64,000 bases of DNA from an uncultured Gammaproteobacteria bacterium (GCA_947259885.1 CAMYNW010000012.1:1-64000); one strand, 5' to 3'. Positions 42,962 through 52,362 are shown, numbered from the stretch's first letter. Notes: generated by a model not told the origin, from the sequence alone. Made by a program: numbers and translations.

Positions 42962-43693
42962 AGTAATTTAATCTATCAAATAGGATATATGTAATTATTA
43001 TTTCTATTTATCCTTTATAAAAGTTTATTATTCTATTTCTTCGAGTTTTTTCCGATATTTGCGCCAAAATTTTCTATAGTGAGAAGCTAAATTTCTTTTT
43101 TTTATCCGGTTCTCAAATTACCGCTTGATCCTGTTTTATCCGGCACATTCTTTAATTGAAGTAAAAGTGCGAATTGGGAAGCGCAACCTTTTCATAAGTG
43201 GAAACACCTTTTTCCGCTATGAAAGACCCAAGTAGCTCCGGTCACAAAGCGGGCCAGCCAAAGGGTATACGGGATACTGGGGGGGGGGGAATTTGAAGGG
43301 CCATACTTTTGCTCAGACATTTGAAGCGGTGTATAGAACTTAAGTTACATCTTGAAACAGTCTGAAGATTGTATTGACCTAGAACAAAGACTAAAGTGTC
43401 AGTCGTCGTAGGATAATAACTTAAATAAATATTACGGCCACTTCACCAGGCAACAAGATAGAAACCTTCTATTGTCTATATGGTTTCTGTTGAATCGTAA
43501 ATATAAAAATATTTAGTGAGGTGGAAGTGAATTTTTTTCATATATTTAGTGCAGTAGATTTACTGCAGAGCCGGTCGTCACGTTCAAACGAACGCACCGC
43601 ACGCACCTGCCATATTAAGAAGTTGTGTAAACCGATGCGCAGATCACACTGGGTTTTTTGTGTTGACGCTAGGATTTGCCGGTAATATCAATA
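42962..43693. other. Gene-poor 730-base intergenic region with an 11-base G tract
   Basis: AT-rich sequence follows the divergent sulfurtransferase start. Features seen are an uninterrupted run of 11 G at 43279-43289, and a possible hairpin AGAAACC (43460-43466) with GGTTTCT (43482-43488), flanked by CAAC/GTTG. A 25-codon frame from ATG 43219 ends just after the G tract but has no ribosome site. I find no tRNA, riboswitch or protein-coding gene I can support. Confidence 0.5.
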
Positions 43694-43927
43694 ATGGATA
43701 AGAAGAATACATCTCCATCCCTTGAACAATATCCGCAATTTGTTCATGAGGCCCTGCAGCAAAACGATTTGTGTTCTGCATTTAAAGTACGCCCCAAATA
43801 TCAGCAGATTAATTATCTGAGATGGATTAATTCCGCACAAAAATCCGAAATTAAAATTAAACGTCTGAAGCAAATGCTCAAAGAACTTAGAAATGGAGAC
43901 ACGTACTTAAATTTGCCAATAAGTTAG
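43694..43927 (+). CDS. YdeI/OmdA-like small protein (bacteriocin-protection family)
   Basis: The 77-residue product starts at ATG 43694. It matches the C-terminal signature of the YdeI/OmpD-associated family: a KVRPKYQQINYLRWINSAQKSEIKIKRLKQMLKEL (in parts) helix pair and a closing GDTYLNLP. Longer members have this module at their C-terminus or stand alone as here. The family name refers to a reported bacteriocin-protection role; the biochemical function is unknown. It sits alone after the 730-base gap. Confidence 0.72.
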   Translation: MDKKNTSPSLEQYPQFVHEALQQNDLCSAFKVRPKYQQINYLRWINSAQKSEIKIKRLKQMLKELRNGDTYLNLPIS

Positions 43928-44009
43928 CAAGGACCTGATCATACCAAGTACGTATTACACCTTTAAAACGAACTTATTTGTTGCGGTTCATCGGATAGCA
44001 GCATTTTCA

Positions 44010-44363
44010 TCAATAAGCCGGTCCATAAGATCGACCATCTGCGTCAATAACTGGCAGATGGTGAACCTCATGTTCCCTCATTAATAACAAGGCGGCTCCG
44101 ATTTCTTGATCTTCGGATGCGGTGTATAGGTCAGTTGCCATAATATCCCCCACCGTGACTTCTTCAGTGCCGACTTTTTCGGCCATTATCTCAATCACCA
44201 GATCTCTTCCCGTGACTATCCCAACCGGAATCTCACTTGTCTCGGAATCAACTACAATCAAGTGATCAACCTGCTGCACTCGCATGATTTCGGCTGCTTG
44301 CTGGATCGAAAATTCACGATCAGCAATTACAGGACTGCGTCTCATCATATCAGCTACTTTCAT
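44010..44363 (-). CDS. CBS-domain protein, probably frameshifted at the C-terminus
   Basis: The 117-residue product has one full CBS domain (MKVADMMRRSPVIA..QQVDHLIVVD) and most of a second (VGDIMATDLYTASEDQEI..MREHEVHHLPVIDADG). The frame then ends abruptly as RSYGPAY. In the neighbouring frame the same DNA reads TQMVDLMDRLIDENAAIR and stops at 43988-43990, which looks like a natural CBS ending. A small deletion or an assembly error near 44030 would explain this. CBS pairs bind adenine nucleotides and regulate partners. The universal stress protein gene lies 35 bases upstream on the same strand. Confidence 0.65.
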   Translation of the reverse strand: MKVADMMRRSPVIADREFSIQQAAEIMRVQQVDHLIVVDSETSEIPVGIVTGRDLVIEIMAEKVGTEEVTVGDIMATDLYTASEDQEIGAALLLMREHEVHHLPVIDADGRSYGPAY

Positions 44364-44398
44364 CTGAAGTTCTCCAAGACAATTTTCCAGAAACTATT

Positions 44399-45196
44399 CT
44401 ACCCAACCAACACCAAAGGACAATGCAATGATCGCAATGCGTTAATCTCAGCACGATCAAACTGATCACCATGCTTAGGCAAAACCAACAAACAGCATCC
44501 GTTTTTGTCAATTTCAGATGCTGTTATGGCAAAGTCAGTATTCGCTATCTTAAAACGCACATTAGTCCGTTTACCGAGCTGCTTTGCTACATCAGTCTGG
44601 TAACTTTCCAGCACCTCATCGCTCGCAGCCGGCAGTACAATCACTAATTCAGTCCCTAGATTATCCGCGAATTCGACCGCAAGCCTAAGCGATTTTCCTG
44701 ACCGATCGCCAACTGAATATACGGTAAAAATTGAAGATACCCGACGCCGCGCAGCACGCATTGCGGCAGATCTAGAAGGATCGGTAGCCTCACCCATCGA
44801 GATCCTTTTCGATGTGTAAATAAATAAGATATCTGAGTCCGCATGCATTGCCTCAGTCAGATAGTCACCGCGTACAGTGCGCAAACTGTATTGGATTTTC
44901 CTGTGTTCCCTGAACCAGTCAAGTCGCTGTCTCAGCTTTTCTACGTGAGCCTGTAGTGCTGAGGTAATTCCTGCTTCGCTCATGGAGCGGGCTTCGCCAC
45001 TTGACCGGTCCAGCTCTGCCGCAAATGGCAACGCTGCTAGTCTTAAGAGATTAATATCTTCGATGAAAAGAGTTTCTAACTGAGCACGCATACGAGCCGC
45101 CAGGTTAACCGCCATTTCAAGAGAATCCATACTACTTGGTGAAGCATCTAACGCGACTAGAATACGGGTCTCATTTGAATGCGCCTCAGGTCTCAT
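44399..45196 (-). CDS. Universal stress protein-family protein
   Basis: The 265-residue product from ATG 45196 starts with the UspA pattern NETRILVALDASPSSMDSLEMAVNLA and LETLFIEDINLL. The second half (SLRLAVEFADNLGTELVIVLPA..LLVLPKHGDQFD..CPLVLVG) resembles a second, diverged Usp unit. Its start overlaps the end of the Lon-type protease gene by 11 bases, so the pair is translationally coupled. The longer frame starting at 45265 lies inside the protease gene. Usp proteins support survival under stress; the pairing with a protease fits a stress-response operon. Confidence 0.8.
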   Translation of the reverse strand: MRPEAHSNETRILVALDASPSSMDSLEMAVNLAARMRAQLETLFIEDINLLRLAALPFAAELDRSSGEARSMSEAGITSALQAHVEKLRQRLDWFREHRKIQYSLRTVRGDYLTEAMHADSDILFIYTSKRISMGEATDPSRSAAMRAARRRVSSIFTVYSVGDRSGKSLRLAVEFADNLGTELVIVLPAASDEVLESYQTDVAKQLGKRTNVRFKIANTDFAITASEIDKNGCCLLVLPKHGDQFDRAEINALRSLHCPLVLVG

Positions 45197-47624
45197 ATTC
45201 CCCACCTTCGTTCTGATCATCAGCTTCTGCGTCTTTTCCCGAGAAACGACGACGTAATTCTGCAAGCGAAATCAGATATTGTTCTACTTTGTCATTGAGC
45301 GATCCCCTGGGAAACTCACCATCTTCAGCTCTAACGCCAGCTTCCACCCCGGTCAAAATCTCGATCGCCTGGTCCACGGACTCAACCGAATAGACACTGA
45401 ATTTTCCATTTATCGCCGCTTCTACTATATCTTCCCGTAACATCAGGTGCTTAACGTTTGAAGACGGTATCAGAACCCCCTGATTGTTAGTGAAGCCTTT
45501 TGCCTTACAAACGTCGAAAAAACCCTCAATCTTCTGATTAACGCCCCCGATAGCCTGGACTTTACCCAACTGGTTGATAGACCCTGTTACTGCAAAACTT
45601 TGATTGATTGGAGAGTCGGACAATGCTGAAAGTAAGGTGCATAGCTCCGCAAGCGAAGCACTGTCACCATCTACCATCCCGTAAGACTGTTCGAATACTA
45701 GACTAGCAGAGAGTGAAAGCGGATGTTTAATGGCATACCTGGACGCGAGAAAGTTTGACAGGATCAGAACACCTTTTGAGTGAATCCGCCCGCCAAGCTC
45801 GGTCTCTCGCTCAATATCGATGACTTTGCCATCACCAAGCCTGGTCGTGGCGGTAATTCTTGAAGGCTGACCGAAGGCAAAATCACCCAAGTCGATTACC
45901 GAAAGTCCGTTTATTTGACCAACACGTTCACCTTCAGTGTCGATAGCTATCGTGCCACGCGCAATAGCTTCATAAATATGTGCACGCACTCGATCCAATC
46001 TGCTTATTTTTCCGTCGATGGCCTCCTGTACATGTTGCCGGGTAATGATCGACGACTGGTGCTCTCCAGCCCAGTAGTTAGCCTCTTCAAGCACATCACT
46101 TACCTCCCTGATGTGGGTTGACAGCTTATCAGCATCTCCTGCGATTCTTGCACCGTGCTCTATCAACCTGGCGACACCCGTATTATCGATCGAACGTAAT
46201 GATTGCTTGTGGGCCATTCCTGCTATCAATCTTGCGAAACTCTCACAGTTGTCGGGGCTCCGATCGAGAGTGTCGTCGAAATCTGCTGCTACTTTAAACA
46301 GGTCTTTAAATTCTGGGTCAAATTGGTTGAGCAGGTAATAAAGCATGCGATCTCCGAGCAACACGACTTTGGCATCGAAAGGAATCGGCTCTGGCTCCAG
46401 AGAAACCGTACTGATCAGTCCTAAGCTTCGTTCAAGTGGTTCTATTCGCACTTCTCTCGAGCGCAGCGCACGTTTGAGACTCTCCCATGCAAAAGGTTGA
46501 GTCAGAAGGTGCCGTGCGTCAAGTATCAGGTACCCACCGTTTGCACGATGCAGATCACCAGATTTGATCAAAGTAAAATCGGTAACAAGGGTCCCCATTT
46601 GGGATTGGTACTCAGCTCTACCCATCAAATTACTATGCGTAGGCAGATCCTGATAAACAACTGGCGCTGAGTTTTTTATACCGTGGTCGACAATCAAATT
46701 TACTTTGTAGCGCTGCAATGCCGCTGCACGAGATTGGCCACCACCACCAAATAAGACGTTGGTTTCCTGCTCGCCACGAAAATCTCTAACATGCTCGACA
46801 ATATCCTCCTCTACCGAGGACAAAAAATCTGTCACCTCTGAGAGATCACTATTGTTGTCCTTTATCGCTCCTATAAGATTTTCTACCGCAAGCCTTGCGA
46901 TATTTCGATCTGTTTCCTTTATTTTTTCCCTATTTTCCTTCTGCCAGTTTGGAAATTGACGCATCAAGCGCTGAAACTTTTTCTGAAGCTTAGCAACAGT
47001 GGATTCCAGTCTTTTCTTTTCGGAGTCGGATAGTTTTTCGTATTCTTCCGGACGAATCACCTCCTCCTTTTCATCCAATGGCGCGAACGCAAATCCTGAT
47101 GGCGTGTGCACTAATTGCACCCCTTTTTCTCGAGCCTCATCAGCAAGTTGGTTTAAGGCCTTGTCTCTTCTAGTTGCCAGATCCTGCCCGAGCTTATCGA
47201 TTTGGGCCTGGTAATCTTCTGTCTCAAATGCCGCCGGTATAACAGAGTTTAGATCCTCGGTGAGCTGCTCCATATCTTTTCTAAAACTCGAACCCCTTCC
47301 AGGGGGAAGCTGCAATGCATTAGGTTTGTGCGGCGTCTTAAAATTGTAGACGTAACACCAGTCAGCGGGAGTCGGCTTATTTTCTGCCTCAGATTCAAGA
47401 ATATGCCTTACGACAGAGTGTTTTCCTGTACCAGCCGGACCGAGTGCAAATACGTTATACCCCTCACCACGGATCCGAGTACCAAAGTGAATAGCTTCAA
47501 GCGCCCGATCCTGACCGACGACACTTTCATAATCGGTCACCTGATCGGAAGTCTCAAATGGAATCTCTGACAGACTGCATTTTCTATACAGTTGCTCGGC
47601 TTTCAATGCTGTGAGTTTTGGCAT
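45186..47624 (-). CDS. Lon-type ATP-dependent protease (YcbZ/LonB-like)
   Basis: The 812-residue protein has Walker A GPAGTGKHS (62-70) in a split AAA module with a long helical, coiled-coil insert (about 140-290). The C-terminal Lon peptidase domain holds the Ser-Lys dyad S655 (VDGDSASLAEL) and K698 (GGVNQKIEG); the 43-residue spacing equals that of classical Lon. The N-terminal LON substrate domain is absent, as in the YcbZ/LonH and LonB groups. It should degrade cytoplasmic proteins using ATP. The universal stress protein gene overlaps its end. Confidence 0.88.
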   Translation of the reverse strand: MPKLTALKAEQLYRKCSLSEIPFETSDQVTDYESVVGQDRALEAIHFGTRIRGEGYNVFALGPAGTGKHSVVRHILESEAENKPTPADWCYVYNFKTPHKPNALQLPPGRGSSFRKDMEQLTEDLNSVIPAAFETEDYQAQIDKLGQDLATRRDKALNQLADEAREKGVQLVHTPSGFAFAPLDEKEEVIRPEEYEKLSDSEKKRLESTVAKLQKKFQRLMRQFPNWQKENREKIKETDRNIARLAVENLIGAIKDNNSDLSEVTDFLSSVEEDIVEHVRDFRGEQETNVLFGGGGQSRAAALQRYKVNLIVDHGIKNSAPVVYQDLPTHSNLMGRAEYQSQMGTLVTDFTLIKSGDLHRANGGYLILDARHLLTQPFAWESLKRALRSREVRIEPLERSLGLISTVSLEPEPIPFDAKVVLLGDRMLYYLLNQFDPEFKDLFKVAADFDDTLDRSPDNCESFARLIAGMAHKQSLRSIDNTGVARLIEHGARIAGDADKLSTHIREVSDVLEEANYWAGEHQSSIITRQHVQEAIDGKISRLDRVRAHIYEAIARGTIAIDTEGERVGQINGLSVIDLGDFAFGQPSRITATTRLGDGKVIDIERETELGGRIHSKGVLILSNFLASRYAIKHPLSLSASLVFEQSYGMVDGDSASLAELCTLLSALSDSPINQSFAVTGSINQLGKVQAIGGVNQKIEGFFDVCKAKGFTNNQGVLIPSSNVKHLMLREDIVEAAINGKFSVYSVESVDQAIEILTGVEAGVRAEDGEFPRGSLNDKVEQYLISLAELRRRFSGKDAEADDQNEGGEYET

Positions 47625-47807
47625 AACACTAATAAAAACACTGAGTTTGATTGTTCATCGGATGCGCTGATTGCTTTAATTCCATCTGTATTGTGGAGCA
47701 TAAGCGAATTCTCCAGTTGATCTGGGTCAATTGGAAAATTGCCACGATTCTCGCCAGCGCCCATCGATTTCGATCTAATTTGAGTCAAATCAATGCCAAG
47801 TTTATTG

Positions 47808-47837
47808 TTGACAATAATATTATTATTTCAATTTTAT
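47808..47837 (+). promoter_or_regulatory. Candidate sigma-70 promoter upstream of the Met-rich protein gene
   Basis: TTGACA (47808-47813) is a consensus -35 box, followed after 18 bases by TTTTAT (47832-47837) in a strongly AT-rich stretch. The gene start is 16 bases further at 47854, so the leader would be very short; a different -10 is possible. Confidence 0.35.
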
Positions 47838-47853
47838 TATCCCTACGAATTCA

Positions 47854-48555
47854 ATGAAAACTCGCAAAATCGAACTCTTCTTATGGCAATTCATTTATAT
47901 GCTGCTGGTTGGATTAATGAGTCCTGTAGTTATCGCCCAAGAAACTAACTCAACTTCAGCGGTAGTACATAAGTTTGAGCTGGCTAAACAGTACTATGGC
48001 GACTGTACCAACGCCGATGAAGAACGCTTCGAAAACATCGTTCCACAACTTAAAGCTTTTACCGATATGGAGGTCATGGCAGACACCATGGCTGACCCGG
48101 CTGCATTTGCTCGACTTATGGCGGTAGTGAATGACCCACATACTATGCACGTCATGACCAAGTGTGCGACCGAGCCCGTAATGTGGGACACCTGGATGCG
48201 GGGAATGACGGATTTTAATAAGATGACTAGAGTAATGATGCGCTTCATGAATCCCAGTATGTATTACTCATGGATGATGGCGCCAATGAATCCTGCAATG
48301 TATCAGCCGTTTATGCAGATGATGAATCCGACTTACTACAATAAATGGATGACCGCCATGATGAATCCAGTTTATTATGAGCCGATCACGTCTATGGGCA
48401 ACCCAAGCTGGTACATGCCAAGGATAAGCTGGATGATGAACCCGCAATCCTTTCAGCCTATGTATAACATGATGGGAATGGGGGGAATGATGCCGATGCC
48501 GATGCCGACTATACCTGCGGCTCCACCCTCGGCAGAGCAGCCTCAACCAGAGTAG
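47854..48555 (+). CDS. Exported Met-rich protein with ten 12-13-residue repeats
   Basis: The 233-residue product has a signal peptide (about 1-29, ending VIAQ). From residue 81 it is built of 12-13-residue repeats, each marked by Asp/Glu/Asn-Pro: positions 81, 94, 107, 133, 146, 158, 171, 183 and 196, with a variant DF at 120. Each unit carries aromatic residues and a WM or MM pair; the later copies read MNPxxY. The last 25 residues are Met-Pro and Pro-Ala rich. Two cysteines (C51, C104) may pair. Met-rich exported proteins can bind copper or silver, but no metal gene is adjacent. No family recognised. Confidence 0.7.
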   Translation: MKTRKIELFLWQFIYMLLVGLMSPVVIAQETNSTSAVVHKFELAKQYYGDCTNADEERFENIVPQLKAFTDMEVMADTMADPAAFARLMAVVNDPHTMHVMTKCATEPVMWDTWMRGMTDFNKMTRVMMRFMNPSMYYSWMMAPMNPAMYQPFMQMMNPTYYNKWMTAMMNPVYYEPITSMGNPSWYMPRISWMMNPQSFQPMYNMMGMGGMMPMPMPTIPAAPPSAEQPQPE

Positions 48556-48611
48556 TCGTTCCATACTCTTCGTTCATCTTGATTCTTTTGGGGAGAGTTG
48601 CTGGATTAACC

Positions 48612-48640
48612 GGTGAGCGATCGACAAGTGATCGCCCACC
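48612..48640 (+). terminator. Hairpin between convergent genes
   Basis: GGTGAGCGATC (48612-48622) pairs with GATCGCCCACC (48630-48640) with one mismatch around a 7-base loop, then CGATTTAAACTTT. It lies 57 bases after the Met-rich gene and 15 before the end of the convergent NHL gene. The U-tract is poor. Confidence 0.45.
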
Positions 48641-48654
48641 CGATTTAAACTTTG

Positions 48655-49575
48655 TCAGGGAAGGTTTAATTTGTACTGCACAATACGATCATTACCGGAA
48701 TCGGATATCCAGATCGTTGACTCACCGACTTCCACTCCCTCGGGCGTGGTGAATTGATTTGGACCCTTTCCGGGCTGCCCTGTACCCAGGGCACCTAGCA
48801 GTCGACCGTCCGAGGAGATTAGCTTGACCTGATGATTGTTTTTATCCGCGAGTACCAAAGTGCCGTCCGCTAAAAAGTCTTGGTACCGCACCCCATTGAA
48901 ATCATAAGGCGGGCCACTTAATTCCTTTTTTACCTTGAGGTCCGGACTCAATAACAGCATGCGATGATTTCCAGAGTCTGCCAACCAAATATCCCCGTCT
49001 GCATTGACTTCAAGATCATGAGGCGAAGAAAGACCAGTAAGTTCGGCTACTATCTTTTCACCGTCAAAAGCCACTACATTGCCTGACCAGGCCCCCGCCA
49101 CATAGACCCAACCGTTGGGATGACACAGCACACCTTCTGGACCTCGAATGCGCTTATTTAATTCTCCTATTTGTTTACCTATTGGCCCTTCCATCTGATA
49201 AATCAAAATGCGATTGTTGTGGGTATCGGCTACATAGGCCTTTCCAGACGCATCGAAATCTATATCATGAGTCCCTGACTGATGATCACTCCCAAACGAT
49301 GACACCAGTTTTAATGTTTGAGGGTCGAGTACCGCAATTCGATTGTTTCCTACGTCTGATACAAATAACCATTTACCATTCGGTGAAAGTTTTAGATCGT
49401 GTGGATTTTCTAAGAACGTATCGCTGGCATTAACATAGGTAAGCCCAAGCTGTTGATCGGCAACAATTTCGCTAGTAAAAGCAAGAAGAGCCATCACTCC
49501 CGCACTGAATGAACCGATTAATCGCAAAACAGCATTAGATTGTTGAATTAAAAGGCACGAATACATGGGTCTCAT
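48655..49575 (-). CDS. NHL-repeat beta-propeller protein, exported or membrane-anchored
   Basis: The 306-residue protein starts with a hydrophobic segment (about 18-37, signal or anchor) and then has successive NHL units recognisable by GNNRIAVLDPQ, HNNRILIYQM, GNHRMLLLSPD, NNHQVKLISSDG and GNDRIVQYKL. The units build a six-bladed propeller. Similar extracytoplasmic proteins are binding scaffolds or lyase-like enzymes; no catalytic residues can be assigned here. It diverges from the outer-membrane protein gene at 49843. Confidence 0.8.
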   Translation of the reverse strand: MRPMYSCLLIQQSNAVLRLIGSFSAGVMALLAFTSEIVADQQLGLTYVNASDTFLENPHDLKLSPNGKWLFVSDVGNNRIAVLDPQTLKLVSSFGSDHQSGTHDIDFDASGKAYVADTHNNRILIYQMEGPIGKQIGELNKRIRGPEGVLCHPNGWVYVAGAWSGNVVAFDGEKIVAELTGLSSPHDLEVNADGDIWLADSGNHRMLLLSPDLKVKKELSGPPYDFNGVRYQDFLADGTLVLADKNNHQVKLISSDGRLLGALGTGQPGKGPNQFTTPEGVEVGESTIWISDSGNDRIVQYKLNLP

Positions 49576-49842
49576 TTACTGATTAAGATCAAATAGTATG
49601 AACATTGTAACCAATAAACCGTAACGCGAGTTATGTTCATATAAGGTGAAAATCTTCTTCAATTCTATTAGCTCACTTCAGCCACGAACATCAGTATTTC
49701 CAGATGTCTGCAAATAACGACACTGATTAGCCCCCAAAAAAACCAGCAGCATTCTGTCACTGCGATCGTGCCTTTGTTTCTGTATAATCGCCGCTGTTAA
49801 CGCATCCTTATTCCCGAATATTGCTCGATTTAGGAGATTGAC

Positions 49843-51078
49843 ATGACAACGCTTATCAAATTTGTATCAAAGATTTGCAACCAGATATCGCTTACCAACA
49901 GACTCGCTATCGGACTCATATTGATGTCCCTGAGTCATGTCGGCATAACTCAGGAATACAATGCATTCAACGTACTTGGCACCTCCCAGGCAATGTGCAA
50001 ACCTGGCATTTCGAGCGCCAGTGAATTGCAGTCGTTCTTTGCAAATAACAGAGAGTTGGTAGAACAGGTATTACAGGAAGCTGACTGGCAAGGGAATCCG
50101 GAAGATTTGTTCAGCGCCATTGCCGCTGGAGATTTCACCACTAACACTTATGCGAAGGGATCGAAATTTGACTGGACCGGACTGAAGAAGAAAGGCCGAG
50201 GTCAAGTCTTATGGAATAGAATCTGGGCTGGCGAGAAACCTTTCGAAGGATTCGAAGTCAATGTCACCTCGCAGTGCAAGGTGCATAAATTGGTAATACC
50301 CAACGCATGCTGCAATCTCAGTCTGATGGCGACATTTGAAGTCACCACGCCTGTGCCCGTTGTCACGATCACTGCAGATAATGAAAATGTAAAAATCTGC
50401 GCCGACTCGGGTAATGAAGCCGTGCTTACCAGAGCTGATGGCAGTAACGAAACCGTACCGCTTGATAGCGCCGGCTGCTGGTCCGGGACCCTCGATCCTG
50501 GTACGGTATTAGTGGAAGTTACCAATAAAGATGAGTGCGGAAGCGCAACGGGTTCGGCATCTCATCTTGTTACCGCAGCAACCGTTGTCGCTGAAGCCAT
50601 CGCAGCTGCGGAACCGGCTCCAACTTTCATTCCGTATGTCGGGTTGTTTGCCGGCAACGAATCCAGAATGAGACTCGCGCCTGGGTTAGACGAGCTCTAC
50701 CAAGATAACGCCGATGTTTTTGGCATCAAGATTGGTGTACTCAAACCATTGTCAGAAAAAATAGCTGCTTTCGGTCAGTTAGGATATGTGGACCGAAATG
50801 GCGTCAACAGTAACTACGTATACTCTGATGACTCCTGGTTTGCAGATATCGGCCTTGACCGTGCGCTTGGAATGTCGGGATTCGTCGGTGGAGGGCTAGG
50901 CTACTGGAATATTGGCGATAAGGAATTTGACGATCTTTCACTATTTGTCCATGGCGGCAGCGGTATTGGCGCAACTAATGCCCAATGGTTCCTTGAAGGA
51001 CGTGTTTTTGGCGATGAGTTGGACAATATCGACACCGATAACATGGTTACCGGCGGTATCAGATATCTATTTAAGTAA
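49843..51078 (+). CDS. Predicted outer-membrane beta-barrel protein with N-terminal periplasmic region
   Basis: The 411-residue protein has a signal region (about 18-37). Residues 40-250 form a soluble part with paired cysteines (QCKVHKL, NACCNL, KICADSG, GCWSG, DECGS). The last ~160 residues alternate polar and apolar as in a small beta-barrel (FIPYVGLFAGNESR, KIAAFGQLGYVDRNG, GFVGGGLGYWNIG), ending GGIRYLFK, close to the aromatic-terminal signal of BamA substrates. No specific family recognised. A strong terminator follows at 51124, so it is transcribed alone. Confidence 0.72.
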   Translation: MTTLIKFVSKICNQISLTNRLAIGLILMSLSHVGITQEYNAFNVLGTSQAMCKPGISSASELQSFFANNRELVEQVLQEADWQGNPEDLFSAIAAGDFTTNTYAKGSKFDWTGLKKKGRGQVLWNRIWAGEKPFEGFEVNVTSQCKVHKLVIPNACCNLSLMATFEVTTPVPVVTITADNENVKICADSGNEAVLTRADGSNETVPLDSAGCWSGTLDPGTVLVEVTNKDECGSATGSASHLVTAATVVAEAIAAAEPAPTFIPYVGLFAGNESRMRLAPGLDELYQDNADVFGIKIGVLKPLSEKIAAFGQLGYVDRNGVNSNYVYSDDSWFADIGLDRALGMSGFVGGGLGYWNIGDKEFDDLSLFVHGGSGIGATNAQWFLEGRVFGDELDNIDTDNMVTGGIRYLFK

Positions 51079-51123
51079 CTACCCCACTACATTGGGCTTG
51101 CTGGTTCGGTCTGAATCTCTAGT

Positions 51124-51160
51124 GCCTCCTCTTGCTCGATTCAAGAGGGGGCTTAATTTT
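51124..51160 (+). terminator. Intrinsic terminator after the outer-membrane protein gene
   Basis: GCCTCCTCTTG (51124-51134) pairs with CAAGAGGGGGC (51142-51152) with one G-U pair around a 7-base loop, followed by TTAATTTT. It lies 46 bases after the stop codon. Confidence 0.75.
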
Positions 51161-51232
51161 AAGTTAAATTCTATTCTCACTCGCGTGAATTTTTAGAATT
51201 TGCCGAGAAACTATTTCCTAAACCGAATTAGA

Positions 51233-51505
51233 TCAATCAACCTTCGCTGCGGGCCAGTCAGAAAACGGGAACGGTTTTTTTTCAGAGTTGAAAGTCAGAA
51301 AACGCAATGTTTCATAAATAAACAATCCTAGGCTAGCTCCCAATTCAAGCAGTTTTTGATTTCGCTCTCCGGTGATCAATACAAATCCTATTTGAATCAA
51401 CACCACAACCGCTAACAAGAATTCAGCTACGCTGTAAATAAGAACAAACAGGAGCATATAGAGCAAACGCATCCAGATTCCAGTATTGTCAGAGTTTTTT
51501 TCCAT
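51233..51505 (-). CDS. DUF4389-family small membrane protein
   Basis: The 90-residue protein has two membrane helices (about 12-40 and 55-70), with WMRLLYMLLFVLIYSVAEFLL and LVLITGERNQKLLELGASLGLFIYET-type segments matching the DUF4389 pattern. Function is unknown. It stands alone between the OMP terminator and the sulfotransferase-like gene. Confidence 0.72.
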   Translation of the reverse strand: MEKNSDNTGIWMRLLYMLLFVLIYSVAEFLLAVVVLIQIGFVLITGERNQKLLELGASLGLFIYETLRFLTFNSEKKPFPFSDWPAAKVD

Positions 51506-51600
51506 GGTCTTAGAACTATAATTTCAGTGGCTTTCAAAGATAGAAAACGCCATCTAGGCTAGCTTCGAATTATCTTGAAAGTATTGATCCTGCTCAGCAA

Positions 51601-52350
51601 TCAAGTCACTGAAGTCGGAAACAGACGGTTACGGTACATATGCCGGTAATGGGGCAGGCAAATTTCGCATATTTCTTTGACCCGATCCGGCGCTTCGGAA
51701 ATATCTATATGCGTCCTCGGCTGCTGCTTTAGTCCGTCGGATTCCTGCAGGTTTCCATGCCATGAACCACCATCATACCAGCTGACCTGTTCGCGGTTTC
51801 CTGGCTCCCAGTTAAGCGCTTGGGGTAAAAATGGAATACCTACCGAGTGACAATACGCCTCTACAATGCCTGAAGGATTTTCCAGCAGATCGTCACTATC
51901 AATTACCGGGGGTACCTCACCGAGCTTATCCGCGAGACGATCGAACAACTGCCGCTGCTCAATAAAGGCTATTTCCTTTAGTACAAAATCTGGCCAATGT
52001 TTGAACATTGAAGTAGCTACCTTTGCAGGATCTCGAATCAAGAAACTATGATTGAAATGATCGAGGAATTCATCGGTCCACATATGTTCAACATAGTGCG
52101 GGAAATCTTTGCAGAACACCGGGCCTTTAGAGGCAGCTTCGCATAACTGCTGCCAGACACTTTCAAAGGTCAATCCCGACTTACGCGGACTTTCTGGCTT
52201 GATACGCGGCCACCTTGGGGATTCGCCTTGATACCAAGGCTCTCCAAATGGCTCGTGAAAGCAATTCATGTCACCTCGAGTGCGCATCATCCATTCAAAT
52301 GCGGTAGAAGTAGAGCGTGGTGTAGCCCAAAGTACCAGTATTTTGTGCAA
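51601..52350 (-). CDS. Sulfotransferase-family protein
   Basis: The 249-residue protein begins with ILVLWATPRSTSTAFEWMM, matching the 5'-phosphosulfate-binding loop (TPRSTST) of PAPS-dependent sulfotransferases. HSFLIRDPAKVATSM near 110 fits the 3'-phosphate-binding segment. Related bacterial proteins are often annotated as branched-chain-aminotransferase-like or sulfotransferase without a known substrate. It begins 12 bases after the Asp/Glu racemase-like gene and ends a minus-strand operon beginning at 54971. Confidence 0.75.
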   Translation of the reverse strand: MHKILVLWATPRSTSTAFEWMMRTRGDMNCFHEPFGEPWYQGESPRWPRIKPESPRKSGLTFESVWQQLCEAASKGPVFCKDFPHYVEHMWTDEFLDHFNHSFLIRDPAKVATSMFKHWPDFVLKEIAFIEQRQLFDRLADKLGEVPPVIDSDDLLENPSGIVEAYCHSVGIPFLPQALNWEPGNREQVSWYDGGSWHGNLQESDGLKQQPRTHIDISEAPDRVKEICEICLPHYRHMYRNRLFPTSVT

Positions 52351-52362
52351 GGAGCGGCCTTC

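Noticed and set aside
43219..43295. Segment with CACAAAGCGGGCC and GCCAAAGGGTATACGGG, reminiscent of a cyclic-di-GMP riboswitch
   Set aside because: The conserved GEMM core and its paired stems cannot be drawn; no suitable downstream gene within a normal leader length.
43460..43488. AGAAACC/GGTTTCT hairpin as a structured RNA or terminator
   Set aside because: Seven-base stem with a 15-base loop and no U-tract; too weak to call.
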